Below, one piece after another: positions 23,992 through 32,571 of a stretch of 64,000 nt of DNA; the stretch's first letter is position 1, and every line of letters starts with the position of its first letter. Both the position numbers and the translations under genes were made by a program. This DNA comes from Clostridiaceae bacterium (GTDB lineage Bacteria > Bacillota > Clostridia > Lachnospirales > Lachnospiraceae): positions 62,001 to 126,000 of the forward strand of contig JAGZXV010000001.1 of NCBI GenBank assembly GCA_018378255.1. Direction: 5' to 3'. A model generated the notes under the pieces. That model searched no databases, had not been told where the DNA came from, and saw only the letters and a list, made by a program, of their open reading frames with translations.

Positions 23992-24360
23992 ATGATTCAG
24001 CAGGAAACCAGATTGAAGGTTGCCGACAATACAGGTGCAAAAGAGCTTCTTTGTATCCGTGTTTTAGGTGGATCTACAAGAAGATATGCTAATATTGGTG
24101 ATGTAATCGTTGCTTCTGTTAAAGATGCAACACCAGGTGGTGTTGTAAAAAAAGGCGACGTTGTTAAAGCCGTTGTTGTACGTACCGTAAAGGGCGCGCG
24201 TCGTAAAGACGGTTCCTATATCAAGTTCGATGAGAACGCAGCAGTAATTATCAAAGATGACAAGACTCCAAGAGGAACTCGTATCTTTGGACCGGTAGCA
24301 AGAGAATTACGTGAGAAACAGTTCATGAAGATTGTCTCTTTAGCACCAGAAGTATTATAA
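23992..24360 (+). CDS. rplN: 50S ribosomal protein L14
   Basis: 122 residues, beginning MIQQETRLKVADNTGAKEL and carrying RTVKGARRKDGSYIKFDENA and TPRGTRIFGPVARELREK. L14 forms intersubunit bridges and is the binding site of the silencing factor RsfS. RBS AAGGAGT; followed closely by rplX. Confidence 0.98.
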   Translation: MIQQETRLKVADNTGAKELLCIRVLGGSTRRYANIGDVIVASVKDATPGGVVKKGDVVKAVVVRTVKGARRKDGSYIKFDENAAVIIKDDKTPRGTRIFGPVARELREKQFMKIVSLAPEVL

Positions 24361-24373
24361 GGAGGTGTCCACT

Positions 24374-24679
24374 GTGCATAAAATCAAAAAAGATGACTTG
24401 GTAAAAGTGATCGCAGGTAAAGATAAAGATAAAACAGGTAAAGTTATTACCGTTAATACCAAAAATGGCACTGTACTGGTTGAAGGATGCAACATGGTAA
24501 CAAAGCATTCCAAACCGAGCGCAGGCAACCCAAACGGTGGAATCATCCATCAGGAAAGCGCTATCGATATTTCAAATGTTATGTTAGTTGTTGATGGAAA
24601 AGCAACCAGAGTCGGCTTCGAAGTGAAAGACGGCAAAAAGGTTCGTGTTGCTAAATCCACCGGCAAGGTAATTGACTAA
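24374..24679 (+). CDS. rplX: 50S ribosomal protein L24
   Basis: 101 residues with an N-terminal KOW motif (KDDLVKVIAGKDKDKTGKV) and NMVTKHSKPSAGNPNGGI. GTG 24374 stands 6 nt after GGAGGTG; the GTG at 24365 is part of the ribosome binding site. L24 starts 50S assembly at the 5' end of 23S rRNA. Confidence 0.96.
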   Translation: MHKIKKDDLVKVIAGKDKDKTGKVITVNTKNGTVLVEGCNMVTKHSKPSAGNPNGGIIHQESAIDISNVMLVVDGKATRVGFEVKDGKKVRVAKSTGKVID

Positions 24680-24702
24680 TAGCAGAGAGGAGGAAACACA
24701 AG

Positions 24703-25242
24703 TTGGCTAGATTAAAAGAGATGTATCAAAATGAGATCGTAGAAGCTATGATCAAAAAATTCGGATATAAAAACATCATGGAAGTGCCTAAGTTAGATAA
24801 GATCGTTATCAACATGGGTGTTGGTGAAGCAAAAGACAACGCCAAAGTTTTAGACTCTGCTGTTAGGGATATGGAAATCATTTCCGGACAGAAAGCCGTA
24901 ACAACAAGAGCTAAGAATTCAGTTGCTAACTTCAAAATCAGAGAAGGTATGCCAATCGGATGTAAAGTTACATTACGCGGCGAGAAAATGTATGAATTCG
25001 CTGATCGTCTGATCAACCTCGCATTACCTCGTGTACGTGACTTCAGAGGTGTTAACCCTAACGCATTTGACGGCAGAGGAAATTATGCTTTAGGAATTAA
25101 AGAGCAGCTCATTTTCCCTGAAATTGAATACGATAAAGTTGACAAAGTAAGAGGTATGGATGTTATTTTCGTAACCACTGCCAAGACAGACGAAGAAGCC
25201 CGTGAACTTTTGACATTATTCAATATGCCATTTCAAAAATAG
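24703..25242 (+). CDS. rplE: 50S ribosomal protein L5
   Basis: 179 residues: RLKEMYQNEIVEAMIKKFGY, KIVINMGVGEAKDN, GQKAVTTRAKNSVANFKIR and the C-terminal GMDVIFVTTAKTDEEARELL. It starts with TTG at 24703, with GAGAGGAGG upstream and no better codon nearby. L5 binds 5S rRNA in the central protuberance. Confidence 0.97.
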   Translation: MARLKEMYQNEIVEAMIKKFGYKNIMEVPKLDKIVINMGVGEAKDNAKVLDSAVRDMEIISGQKAVTTRAKNSVANFKIREGMPIGCKVTLRGEKMYEFADRLINLALPRVRDFRGVNPNAFDGRGNYALGIKEQLIFPEIEYDKVDKVRGMDVIFVTTAKTDEEARELLTLFNMPFQK

Positions 25243-25258
25243 TTAGGAGGAGTATTCC

Positions 25259-25444
25259 ATGGCTAAGACTTCAATGAAAATTAAGCAGCAGCGTCCGGCT
25301 AAGTTCTCCAGCAGAGAATATAACCGCTGCAGAATTTGTGGCCGTCCACATGCTTATTTAAGAAAATACGGAATCTGCCGTATTTGTTTCCGCGAATTAG
25401 CATACAAAGGACAGATACCAGGTGTTAAGAAAGCAAGCTGGTAA
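25259..25444 (+). CDS. rpsZ: 30S ribosomal protein S14, type Z (zinc-binding)
   Basis: 61 residues, the short zinc form. Two Cys pairs, RCRICGRPH and GICRICFREL, form a C4 zinc site. It starts AKTSMKIKQQRPAKFSSREY, as in Firmicutes. AGGAGG 9 nt before ATG. No zinc-independent S14 paralogue is in the window. Confidence 0.98.
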   Translation: MAKTSMKIKQQRPAKFSSREYNRCRICGRPHAYLRKYGICRICFRELAYKGQIPGVKKASW

Positions 25445-25467
25445 GATTAAGGAAGGAGGCAATATCC

Positions 25468-25869
25468 ATGACAATGAGTGATCCAATCGCAGATATGCTT
25501 ACAAGAATCCGTAATGCAAATACTGCTAAACATGATACAGTAGACGTACCTTCATCCAAGATGAAATTAGCTATCGCTGATATCCTTGTAAAAGAGGGCT
25601 ATGTTGAGAAATATGATATCGTAGAAGATGGTGCATTCCAGGTAATCCGCATCACATTAAAATACGGTAAAGACAAAAATGAAAAAATTATTTCCGGTAT
25701 TAAGAGAATTTCTAAACCAGGTCTTCGTGTTTATGCAAACAAAGAAGAGTTACCAAAAGTACTTGGCGGTTTAGGAACAGCTATTCTTTCTACAAACCAG
25801 GGCGTTATTACAGATAAAGAAGCACGTCAGTTAGGTGTAGGCGGAGAAGTTCTTGCATTTGTTTGGTAA
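25468..25869 (+). CDS. rpsH: 30S ribosomal protein S8
   Basis: 133 residues: SDPIADMLTRIRNANTAKHD at the start and GLGTAILSTNQGVITDKEAR plus VGGEVLAFVW at the end, the 16S helix-21 binding part. S8 is the spc-operon repressor in E. coli; no obvious target mimic is recognised here. AAGGAGG precedes ATG. Confidence 0.98.
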   Translation: MTMSDPIADMLTRIRNANTAKHDTVDVPSSKMKLAIADILVKEGYVEKYDIVEDGAFQVIRITLKYGKDKNEKIISGIKRISKPGLRVYANKEELPKVLGGLGTAILSTNQGVITDKEARQLGVGGEVLAFVW

Positions 25870-25936
25870 TTATAGGAAGCTGAAAACAGAAGAGGCGCAA
25901 AGCTTCTTCCGAGAATTTAAGTAGGAGGTATATGGC

Positions 25937-26479
25937 ATGTCACGTATAGGAAGAATGCCTATCGCGGTTCCAGCAGGAGTAACTGTTACAATCGCAGAGA
26001 ATAATAAAGTGACTGTAAAAGGTCCTAAGGGAACTCTGGAAAGAGAGTTGCCTGTAGAGATGACGATCAAAGAAGAAGATGGTCATATTGTAGTAACCAG
26101 ACCAAGCGATTTAAAGAAGATGAAATCTTTACATGGTTTGACAAGAACTTTAGTTGCTAACATGATCCACGGTGTTACCGAAGGATATGAGAAAGTTCTT
26201 GAAGTTAACGGTGTTGGTTACAGAGCACAAAAACAGGGTAAGAAATTAATCCTTTCTCTTGGATATTCTCATCCCGTTGAGATGGAAGATCCGGAAGGTT
26301 TAGAGTCTGTTCTGGAAGGACAGAATAAAATCACCATTAAGGGTATCGATAAAGAAAAAGTTGGCCAGTACGCTGCTGAAATCAGAGATAAGAGAAGACC
26401 TGAACCGTATAAGGGCAAAGGTATTAAGTATGCTGATGAAGTTATCAGACGTAAAGTTGGTAAGACTGGTAAGAAATAA
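25937..26479 (+). CDS. rplF: 50S ribosomal protein L6
   Basis: 180 residues: SRIGRMPIAVPAGVTVTI and the C-terminal RRPEPYKGKGIKYADEVIRR. L6 supports the GTPase-associated centre. RBS AGGAGG. The 67-nt gap after rpsH holds no clear signal. Confidence 0.98.
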   Translation: MSRIGRMPIAVPAGVTVTIAENNKVTVKGPKGTLERELPVEMTIKEEDGHIVVTRPSDLKKMKSLHGLTRTLVANMIHGVTEGYEKVLEVNGVGYRAQKQGKKLILSLGYSHPVEMEDPEGLESVLEGQNKITIKGIDKEKVGQYAAEIRDKRRPEPYKGKGIKYADEVIRRKVGKTGKK

Positions 26480-26496
26480 TTAAGGAGAGTGTAAAA

Positions 26497-26865
26497 ATGG
26501 TTAGTAAACAGTCAAGAAGCGAAATCCGCGCAAAAAAACACGCTAGATTACGTAATCGTTTTGCTGGTACATCAGAGAGACCACGTTTAGCAGTGTTCAG
26601 AAGTAATAATCATATGTATGCTCAAATTATTGACGATACAGTTGGTAATACTTTAGTTTATGCTTCAACAGTTGAAAAAGAAGTGAAGGCAGAATTAGAA
26701 AAGACTAATGATGTAGCTGCTGCAGCATATGTAGGAACAGTGATCGCCAAGAGAGCATTGGAAAAAGGTATTGAGAATGTCGTTTTTGATAGAGGCGGAT
26801 TCATTTATCATGGTAAAGTTCAGGCATTGGCAGATGCAGCCCGTGAGGCTGGTCTGAAATTCTAG
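26497..26865 (+). CDS. rplR: 50S ribosomal protein L18
   Basis: 122 residues: KKHARLRNRFAGTSERPRL, FRSNNHMYAQIIDDTVGNTL and FDRGGFIYHGKVQALADAAR. It carries 5S rRNA into the 50S subunit with L5. AAGGAGA precedes ATG. Confidence 0.98.
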   Translation: MVSKQSRSEIRAKKHARLRNRFAGTSERPRLAVFRSNNHMYAQIIDDTVGNTLVYASTVEKEVKAELEKTNDVAAAAYVGTVIAKRALEKGIENVVFDRGGFIYHGKVQALADAAREAGLKF

Positions 26866-26881
26866 TAGAGAGGAGAACGGC

Positions 26882-27391
26882 ATGAAACGTACAATTATTG
26901 ACCCAAGTCAGTTAGAATTAAATGACAAGGTAGTAGCTATTAAGCGTGTATCGAAAACTGTAAAAGGTGGACGTACCATGAGATTCTCTGCTTTAGTAGT
27001 AGTAGGTGATGGCAATGGACACGTAGGCGCAGGCCTTGGTAAAGCTGGTGAGGTTCCTGAAGCAATCCGTAAAGGAAAAGAGGCAGCAACCAAGAACCTT
27101 GTAGAGATTCCGGTAGATGAAAACAAGAGTATCCCACATGATTTCATCGGCAAATTTGGAAGCGCATCCGTATTATTAAAGAAAGCTCCTGAAGGTACCG
27201 GTGTTATCGCAGGAGGCCCTGCCCGTTCCGTTCTGGAGCTTGCAGGTATTAAGAACATCCGTACAAAATCTTTAGGATCAAACAACAAGACTAATGTAGT
27301 TCTTGCTACGATCGAAGGATTATGTCAGCTTAAAACTCCTGAAGAAGTTGCTAAACTTCGCGGCAAATCTGTAGAAGAGATTTTGGGCTAA
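26882..27391 (+). CDS. rpsE: 30S ribosomal protein S5
   Basis: 169 residues. The double-stranded RNA binding fold is visible as LNDKVVAIKRVSKTVKGGR, FSALVVVGDGNGHVGAGLGK and the second domain GTGVIAGGPARSVLELAGI. The VKGGR loop, where spectinomycin-resistance changes occur in other species, appears normal. AGAGGAG precedes ATG. Confidence 0.98.
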   Translation: MKRTIIDPSQLELNDKVVAIKRVSKTVKGGRTMRFSALVVVGDGNGHVGAGLGKAGEVPEAIRKGKEAATKNLVEIPVDENKSIPHDFIGKFGSASVLLKKAPEGTGVIAGGPARSVLELAGIKNIRTKSLGSNNKTNVVLATIEGLCQLKTPEEVAKLRGKSVEEILG

Positions 27392-27404
27392 GGAGGAGAG
27401 AATA

Positions 27405-27587
27405 ATGGCAGAGAAATTAAAAGTTACATTAGTAAAATCCCCAATTGGTGCAGTTCCAAAGCACAAAGCAACTGTTGAAGCTTTAGGTTTAAGAAAAGTT
27501 AACAAAACAGTTGAACTGCCTGATAACGATGCAGTTAGAGGCATGATCTGGCACGTAAGACATCTGGTTAAAGTAGAAGAGATCTAA
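27405..27587 (+). CDS. rpmD: 50S ribosomal protein L30
   Basis: 60 residues: LKVTLVKSPIGAVPKHKATV, LGLRKVNKTVELPDN and MIWHVRHLVKVEEI. Typical short bacterial L30, present here as in most Clostridia. AAGGAGGAG precedes ATG. Confidence 0.98.
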   Translation: MAEKLKVTLVKSPIGAVPKHKATVEALGLRKVNKTVELPDNDAVRGMIWHVRHLVKVEEI

Positions 27588-27611
27588 AGAAAATAGTAAG
27601 GAGGTGCAGTC

Positions 27612-28052
27612 ATGGATTTATCAAATTTACAACCTGCTGAAGGTTCCAAGCACAGCGATAATTTCAGAAGAGGCCGCGGACACGGTTCAGGTAATGGTAA
27701 GACAGCTGGTAAAGGACACAAAGGTCAGAAAGCTCGTTCCGGAGCTACAAGACCAGGCTTTGAAGGTGGTCAGATGCCATTATACAGACGTCTTCCTAAG
27801 AGAGGCTTTAAGAATAGAAACAAAAAAATTATCGTAGGTATTAACGTAGAAGCGTTAGAGAAATTTGAAGACGGAGCAGTGGTTACTGTAGAGTCTTTAC
27901 TTGAGAGCGGAATCGTTAAAAACCCAAGAGACGGAGTTAAAATTCTTGGAAATGGAGAATTAACCAAAAAGCTCACTGTAAAAGTTGATGCATTCAGCGA
28001 AGGTGCAAAAGCTAAAATTGAAGCTGTTGGTGGAACCTGCGAGGTGATCTAA
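27612..28052 (+). CDS. rplO: 50S ribosomal protein L15
   Basis: 146 residues. A glycine- and arginine-rich N-terminal arm (GRGHGSGNGKTAGKGHKGQK) threads into 23S rRNA; the C-terminal half ends AKAKIEAVGGTCEVI-like. AAGGAGGTG precedes ATG; its stop overlaps the secY ATG by one base (TAATG). Confidence 0.98.
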   Translation: MDLSNLQPAEGSKHSDNFRRGRGHGSGNGKTAGKGHKGQKARSGATRPGFEGGQMPLYRRLPKRGFKNRNKKIIVGINVEALEKFEDGAVVTVESLLESGIVKNPRDGVKILGNGELTKKLTVKVDAFSEGAKAKIEAVGGTCEVI

Positions 28053-29389
28053 TGTTAAAAACGCTCCGTAATGCATGGAAAATTAAAGACCTCAGAAAAA
28101 AACTGATCTTTACATTTTTAATGCTTATTGTAATAAGGTTTGGCTCTCAGCTGCCAATACCTGGAGTTAACACAACTTATTTTGCAGACTTTTTTGCAAA
28201 GCAGAGTGGAGACGCATTCAGCTTCTTTGATGCGATGACTGGTGGTTCTTTTACCTCCATGTCTCTCTTCGCGCTGAGCATTACCCCTTATATCACATCA
28301 TCCATCATCATGCAGCTTATGACCATTGCAATTCCGAAATTGGAGGAAATGCAGCGTGACGGCGAAGATGGTAGAAAGAAGATTGCAGAGTATACCCGTT
28401 ATCTTACCGTAGGTCTGGCTCTGATCCAGTCCGTTGCTATGGCAATTGGATTTGGCGGACAGGGACTTCTGGTAAATTACAATCTGCAGACCGGTTTTGG
28501 TAAAGCTGGTATGGTTATTATCGCAGTTGCAGCTATGACAGCAGGTAGTGCGCTTCTCATGTGGATCGGTGAGAGAATTACTGAGAACGGAGTGGGCAAT
28601 GGTATCTCAATTGTACTTTTGTTCAATATCATTTCCAGCCTTCCGGACGATGCAGTAATGCTTCATGACCGTTTCCTTGCCGGAAAGAAAGTGCCTGTGA
28701 TCGCGCTGACTGTAATCATTATACTGGCCCTGATTGTGGCCATGGTAGTGTTTGTAATCATTCTTCAGGATGGTGAACGCAGAATACCGGTACAGTATTC
28801 CAAGAAGATGGTCGGAAGAAAGATGGTTGGAGGACAGTCCTCTCATATTCCGTTAAAGGTTAATACCGCCGGTGTTATCCCGGTTATCTTCGCATCTTCC
28901 ATTATGTCTTTCCCGGTAGTAATTGCACAGTTCTTCCACCCGGATTATAATACATTCGGTGGAAAGATTTTAGTGATGCTGAATTCATCGTCTTGGTTTA
29001 AACCTGAAACACCTGCCAATTCCATTGGTTTAGTTATTTACATCGTGTTGATTGTTGTTTTTGCGTATTTCTACACATCAATTACGTTCAATCCGCTGGA
29101 AGTTGCTAACAACATGAAAAAGCAGGGCGGTTTTATCCCGGGCATCCGTCCAGGTAAGCCAACTTCAGATTATCTGAACCGGATTTTGAATTATATTGTT
29201 TTTATCGGCGCATGTGGTTTAATCATCGTATGTGTCATTCCGATCGCGATTTCCGGCTTATTCAGCGTAAGCCATTTATCCTTCGGCGGAACATCACTGA
29301 TCATTATTGTCGGTGTTGTACTGGAAACATTAAAAGCAATTGAATCCCAGATGCTTGTTCGCAACTATAAGGGATTTTTAAATGACTAA
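28052..29389 (+). CDS. secY: Preprotein translocase subunit SecY
   Basis: 445 residues, ten transmembrane segments, the channel core of the Sec translocon that works with SecA (55227). Hallmarks: FLMLIVIRFGSQLPIPGVN, the plug region FDAMTGGSFTSMS, GERITENGVGNGIS, and the cytosolic loop GGFIPGIRPGKPTSDYL. Translationally coupled to rplO. A hairpin just after the stop separates it from adk. Confidence 0.98.
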   Translation: MLKTLRNAWKIKDLRKKLIFTFLMLIVIRFGSQLPIPGVNTTYFADFFAKQSGDAFSFFDAMTGGSFTSMSLFALSITPYITSSIIMQLMTIAIPKLEEMQRDGEDGRKKIAEYTRYLTVGLALIQSVAMAIGFGGQGLLVNYNLQTGFGKAGMVIIAVAAMTAGSALLMWIGERITENGVGNGISIVLLFNIISSLPDDAVMLHDRFLAGKKVPVIALTVIIILALIVAMVVFVIILQDGERRIPVQYSKKMVGRKMVGGQSSHIPLKVNTAGVIPVIFASSIMSFPVVIAQFFHPDYNTFGGKILVMLNSSSWFKPETPANSIGLVIYIVLIVVFAYFYTSITFNPLEVANNMKKQGGFIPGIRPGKPTSDYLNRILNYIVFIGACGLIIVCVIPIAISGLFSVSHLSFGGTSLIIIVGVVLETLKAIESQMLVRNYKGFLND

Positions 29390-29394
29390 GCATG

Positions 29395-29422
29395 GAATCC
29401 GGCTTTTTGCCGGATTCATTTG
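29395..29422 (+). terminator. Hairpin/attenuator between secY and adk
   Basis: GAATCCGGC-TTTTT-GCCGGATTC, a 9-bp perfect stem followed only by ATTTG. It could partly terminate or protect the upstream mRNA. A second small hairpin (TTCCC-TCA-GGGAA then TTTT, 29439-29456) directly precedes the adk ribosome binding site. Confidence 0.55.
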
Positions 29423-29473
29423 CCTTGGTGGGAATTGATTTCCCTCAGGGAATTTTAATAGGAGGACAACCTT

Positions 29474-30118
29474 ATGAAAATTATCATGTTAGGCGCTCCT
29501 GGAGCTGGTAAGGGTACCCAGGCGAAGAAAATTGCAGAAAAGTATCACATTCCCCATATTTCCACCGGAGATATATTCAGAGCGAATATCAAAGGCGGTA
29601 CGGAGCTGGGAATGAAGGCAAAGGCATTTATGGATCAGGGACAGCTGGTGCCGGATGAGATCACCATCGGCATGCTGATGGACCGCATTCAGGAAGCTGA
29701 TTGTGCAGACGGTTACGTTCTGGACGGATTCCCAAGGACCATTCCACAGGCAGAAAGCCTTACGAACGCTTTAAAGGCGCGCGGTGAGGCCGTTGATTTT
29801 GCGGTAAATGTGGATGTGCCGGATGAAAATATTGTAAACAGAATGTCAGGCAGAAGAGCATGTGTATCCTGCGGAGCTACATATCACATTATGTACAATC
29901 CTCCGAAACAGGAAGGCATTTGTGATGTCTGCGGCGAAAAACTGGTTTTAAGAGATGATGATAAGCCCGAAACGGTACAAAAACGTTTGAGCGTATATCA
30001 TGACCAGACTCAGCCGCTGATTGAATATTACAATGCTGCAGGTGTTTTAGCCAATGTTGACGGTACACAGGACATGGAAAAAGTATTCCAGGATATTGTG
30101 GCCGTTTTAGGTGATTGA
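29474..30118 (+). CDS. adk: Adenylate kinase
   Basis: 214 residues. P-loop GAPGAGKGTQAKKI at the N-terminus, DGFPRTIPQAESL, and a zinc-type LID with CVSCGATYH and CDVCGEKL (C4). It converts AMP and ATP to two ADP. AGGAGG 9 nt upstream of ATG. Its usual place in Firmicute spc operons is between secY and map, as here. Confidence 0.98.
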   Translation: MKIIMLGAPGAGKGTQAKKIAEKYHIPHISTGDIFRANIKGGTELGMKAKAFMDQGQLVPDEITIGMLMDRIQEADCADGYVLDGFPRTIPQAESLTNALKARGEAVDFAVNVDVPDENIVNRMSGRRACVSCGATYHIMYNPPKQEGICDVCGEKLVLRDDDKPETVQKRLSVYHDQTQPLIEYYNAAGVLANVDGTQDMEKVFQDIVAVLGD

Positions 30119-30120
30119 TT

Positions 30121-30891
30121 ATGTCGGTATCCATTAAATCTGCAAGAGAAATTGAACTGATGAGAGAAGCAGGACGTATTCTTGCAATCACTCATGAAGA
30201 ACTGCGTAAAGCCCTGAAACCGGGGATGTCCACTTTGGATGTCGACAGGCTGGGCGAGGAGATTATCCGAAGCTATGGATGTATTCCTTCCTTTAAGAAT
30301 TACAATGGTTATCCCGCGTCTATCTGCGTATCCGTAAATGACGAGGTGGTCCATGGCATTCCTAATAAGAAGCATATCATACAGGAAGGGGATATTGTCA
30401 GTCTGGATGCAGGCGTAATCTATAAAGGTTACCATTCCGACGCGGCAAGGACCCACGGAATCGGTGTAATCAGCCCGGAAGCAAAGAAATTGATTGAAGT
30501 TACAAAACAAAGTTTCTTTGAAGGGATTAAATATGCAAAAGTTGGCAATCATTTAAATGATATTTCTGCCGCAATCCAGACCTATGCGGAAAGCTTTGGC
30601 TATGGAGTAGTCAGAGATCTGGTAGGACATGGGATAGGAGAACATCTTCATGAGGATCCCGAAGTTCCTAATTTTGCCCAGAGACGAAAAGGCATTAAAC
30701 TTCAAGCTGGTATGACCCTGGCCATAGAACCCATGATTAACTCAGGCAGTTATGAGGTGGCATGGCTGGATGATGATTGGACAGTTGTGACAGATGACGG
30801 TTCGTTATCAGCTCATTATGAAAATACAGTCCTCATAACAGAGGATGGTCCCGAGATTTTATCCATGCTCGATACTGATAAACAGGAGTGA
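30121..30891 (+). CDS. map: Methionine aminopeptidase, type I
   Basis: 256 residues. Removes the initiator Met. Metal-site motifs: HGIPNKKHIIQEGDIVSLD and DAARTHGIG (two Asp), GHGIGEHLHEDP (His), IEPMI (Glu) and the final HYENTVLITEDG (Glu). ATG 30121, two bases after the adk stop, has AGGTGA upstream; an in-frame TTG at 30115 is less likely. Confidence 0.97.
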   Translation: MSVSIKSAREIELMREAGRILAITHEELRKALKPGMSTLDVDRLGEEIIRSYGCIPSFKNYNGYPASICVSVNDEVVHGIPNKKHIIQEGDIVSLDAGVIYKGYHSDAARTHGIGVISPEAKKLIEVTKQSFFEGIKYAKVGNHLNDISAAIQTYAESFGYGVVRDLVGHGIGEHLHEDPEVPNFAQRRKGIKLQAGMTLAIEPMINSGSYEVAWLDDDWTVVTDDGSLSAHYENTVLITEDGPEILSMLDTDKQE

Positions 30892-30895
30892 TAAA

Positions 30896-31189
30896 ATGAT
30901 GGCTTATGAGATAGGCGGTCTGGCCAGATCCCTGGCAGGCCATGACAAAGATGATCTTTTTATCATAATACAGGAGAGCAAAGAATATGTTTATCTAGTG
31001 GACGGAAAATACCGGACGCTGGAAAAACCCAAGTGCAAAAAGAAAAAGCACCTGCAGCCCATTCATGAAAAAGATGAAACCTTAACTAAGAAGCTGATAG
31101 ATGGAGAACATGTGACAAATGAAGAAATCAAATATTTCATCAAATGTTACAAGAGGAGGAAAACAATATGTCAAAAGCAGATGTTATAG
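30896..31189 (+). CDS. KOW-domain RNA-binding protein (L14e/L6e/L27e-like)
   Basis: 97 residues. Begins MAYEIGGLARSLAGHDKDDL; the segment LFIIIQESKEYVYLVDGKYR is the KOW-like barrel, then a Lys cluster (KPKCKKKKHL). This small protein is commonly found between map and infA in Clostridia and resembles eukaryotic L14e/L27e N-termini; it probably binds rRNA or is a ribosome-associated factor. ATG 30896 has AGGAGTG 6 nt upstream. It overlaps infA by 22 nt. Function not established. Confidence 0.88.
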   Translation: MMAYEIGGLARSLAGHDKDDLFIIIQESKEYVYLVDGKYRTLEKPKCKKKKHLQPIHEKDETLTKKLIDGEHVTNEEIKYFIKCYKRRKTICQKQML

Positions 31190-31386
31190 AGATTGAAGGA
31201 GTCGTAGTTGAAAAACTGCCGAATGCAATGTTTCAGGTTGAATTGGAAAACGGACACCAGGTTTTAGCACATATCAGTGGTAAACTTCGTATGAACTATA
31301 TTAAGATATTACCAGGCGATAAAGTAACAATTGAACTGTCCCCATATGACCTTTCAAAAGGAAGAATCATTTGGAGAGATAAATAA
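31168..31386 (+). CDS. infA: Translation initiation factor IF-1
   Basis: 72 residues, one S1/OB domain: SKADVIEIEGVVVEKLPNAM, HISGKLRMNYIKILPGD, YDLSKGRIIWR. ATG 31168 has AGAGGAGG upstream, located inside the KOW gene. It ends the spc transcript part; a new promoter follows. Confidence 0.98.
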   Translation: MSKADVIEIEGVVVEKLPNAMFQVELENGHQVLAHISGKLRMNYIKILPGDKVTIELSPYDLSKGRIIWRDK

Positions 31387-31406
31387 AAACAAAGTATAAA
31401 AAATGC

Positions 31407-31435
31407 TTGCATTATAAGGAAAAAAGTGTTATAAT
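31407..31435 (+). promoter_or_regulatory. Strong internal promoter before rpmJ (alpha operon)
   Basis: TTGCAT (31407-31412), 17-bp spacer, TATAAT (31430-31435). The 110-nt leader to rpmJ contains possible pairings GGGT/ACCC and TACCTA (31496-31501)/TAGGTA (31518-31523). Confidence 0.85.
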
Positions 31436-31546
31436 GCTCTAGCGACTTTGTTGAAATACTGGGTGGAGTTTGCCCAAAAGTAACTTACCCGGTTGTACCT
31501 ATATATCTAATTAATCTTAGGTATATATTAGGAAAGGAGAATCACT

Positions 31547-31660
31547 GTGAAGGTTAGATCATCAGTAAAACCGATTTGCGAAAAGTGCAAAATCATCAAG
31601 CGTAAAGGCAGTATCAGAGTAATCTGTGAAAATCCTAAGCACAAACAGAGACAAGGTTAA
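31547..31660 (+). CDS. rpmJ: 50S ribosomal protein L36
   Basis: 37 residues. Reads MKVRSSVKPICEKCKIIKRK then GSIRVICENPKHKQRQG: the standard zinc-binding C-C-C-H form. Starts with GTG 31547, with AAAGGAG 6-9 nt upstream. First gene after the internal promoter. Confidence 0.97.
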   Translation: MKVRSSVKPICEKCKIIKRKGSIRVICENPKHKQRQG

Positions 31661-31695
31661 GAAACAGAAAAAAATTTAGGAGGTGTACTACACAC

Positions 31696-32064
31696 ATGGC
31701 TCGTATTTCAGGTGTTGATTTACCAAGAGAAAAACGTGTTGAAATCGGCTTAACTTACATCTACGGAATTGGTAGAACAAGTTCAAACCGTATTCTTGCA
31801 GAAGCTGGCGTTAATCCTGACACTCGTGTTAAGGACTTAACAGATGACGAAGTAAAGAAGATCGCATCAATCATTGCAGACTCCCAGATGGTGGAAGGTG
31901 ATTTACGTAGAGAAATCGCTATGAACATCAAGAGACTTCAGGAAATTGGATGCTATCGTGGAATCCGTCATAGAAAAAGCCTTCCTGTCCGTGGTCAGAA
32001 GACTAAGACAAATGCAAGAACCCGCAAAGGTCCTCGTAAGACTGTAGCGAATAAGAAAAAATAA
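31696..32064 (+). CDS. rpsM: 30S ribosomal protein S13
   Basis: 122 residues: ARISGVDLPREKRVEIGLTY, the helix-hairpin-helix YGIGRTSSNRIL, and the basic tail GQKTKTNARTRKGPRKTVA that contacts P-site tRNA. TAGGAGG precedes ATG. Confidence 0.98.
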   Translation: MARISGVDLPREKRVEIGLTYIYGIGRTSSNRILAEAGVNPDTRVKDLTDDEVKKIASIIADSQMVEGDLRREIAMNIKRLQEIGCYRGIRHRKSLPVRGQKTKTNARTRKGPRKTVANKKK

Positions 32065-32153
32065 GACACTATAAACAATTAGGAATCACGTTGCATGTTT
32101 TAAAAACAGGAAACTGTATGATTCAAGATTTGAAGAAAGTAGGTTAGTTTAAA

Positions 32154-32555
32154 ATGGCTAAAAAAATGTCCACTACTAAAAAAGTGACAAAAAAGCGTGT
32201 AAAGAAAAACGTTGAACGCGGACAAGCACATATCCAGTCATCTTTTAACAATACAATTGTTACATTAACAGATGCGCAGGGTAACGCTTTATCATGGGCA
32301 AGTGCTGGTGGTCTGGGATTTAGAGGTTCAAGGAAATCTACTCCATATGCAGCTCAGATGGCTGCTGAAACTGCTACCAAAGCAGCGTTAGTACATGGTT
32401 TAAAATCTGTAGACGTTATGGTAAAAGGACCTGGTTCAGGCCGTGAAGCAGCGATCCGTGCACTTTCCGCATGCGGCTTAGAAGTAACTAGTATTAAGGA
32501 TGTAACTCCGGTACCACATAACGGATGTCGTCCACCAAAACGTAGAAGAGTTTAA
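32154..32555 (+). CDS. rpsK: 30S ribosomal protein S11
   Basis: 133 residues: GQAHIQSSFNNTIVTLTDAQ, SWASAGGLGFRGSRKSTPYA and the C-terminal VTPVPHNGCRPPKRRRV. It shapes the 30S platform at the E site. The 89-nt spacer before it contains GAATCA/TGATTC arms (32091-32125) that can pair. The ribosome binding site is weak (GAAAGTAGG). Confidence 0.97.
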   Translation: MAKKMSTTKKVTKKRVKKNVERGQAHIQSSFNNTIVTLTDAQGNALSWASAGGLGFRGSRKSTPYAAQMAAETATKAALVHGLKSVDVMVKGPGSGREAAIRALSACGLEVTSIKDVTPVPHNGCRPPKRRRV

Positions 32556-32571
32556 TAGGAGGTACTAAACA

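Noticed and set aside
23862..24092. Basic open frame between rpsQ and rplN
   Set aside because: No start signal, overlaps two ribosomal genes and a hairpin; basic composition arises from shifted r-protein codons.
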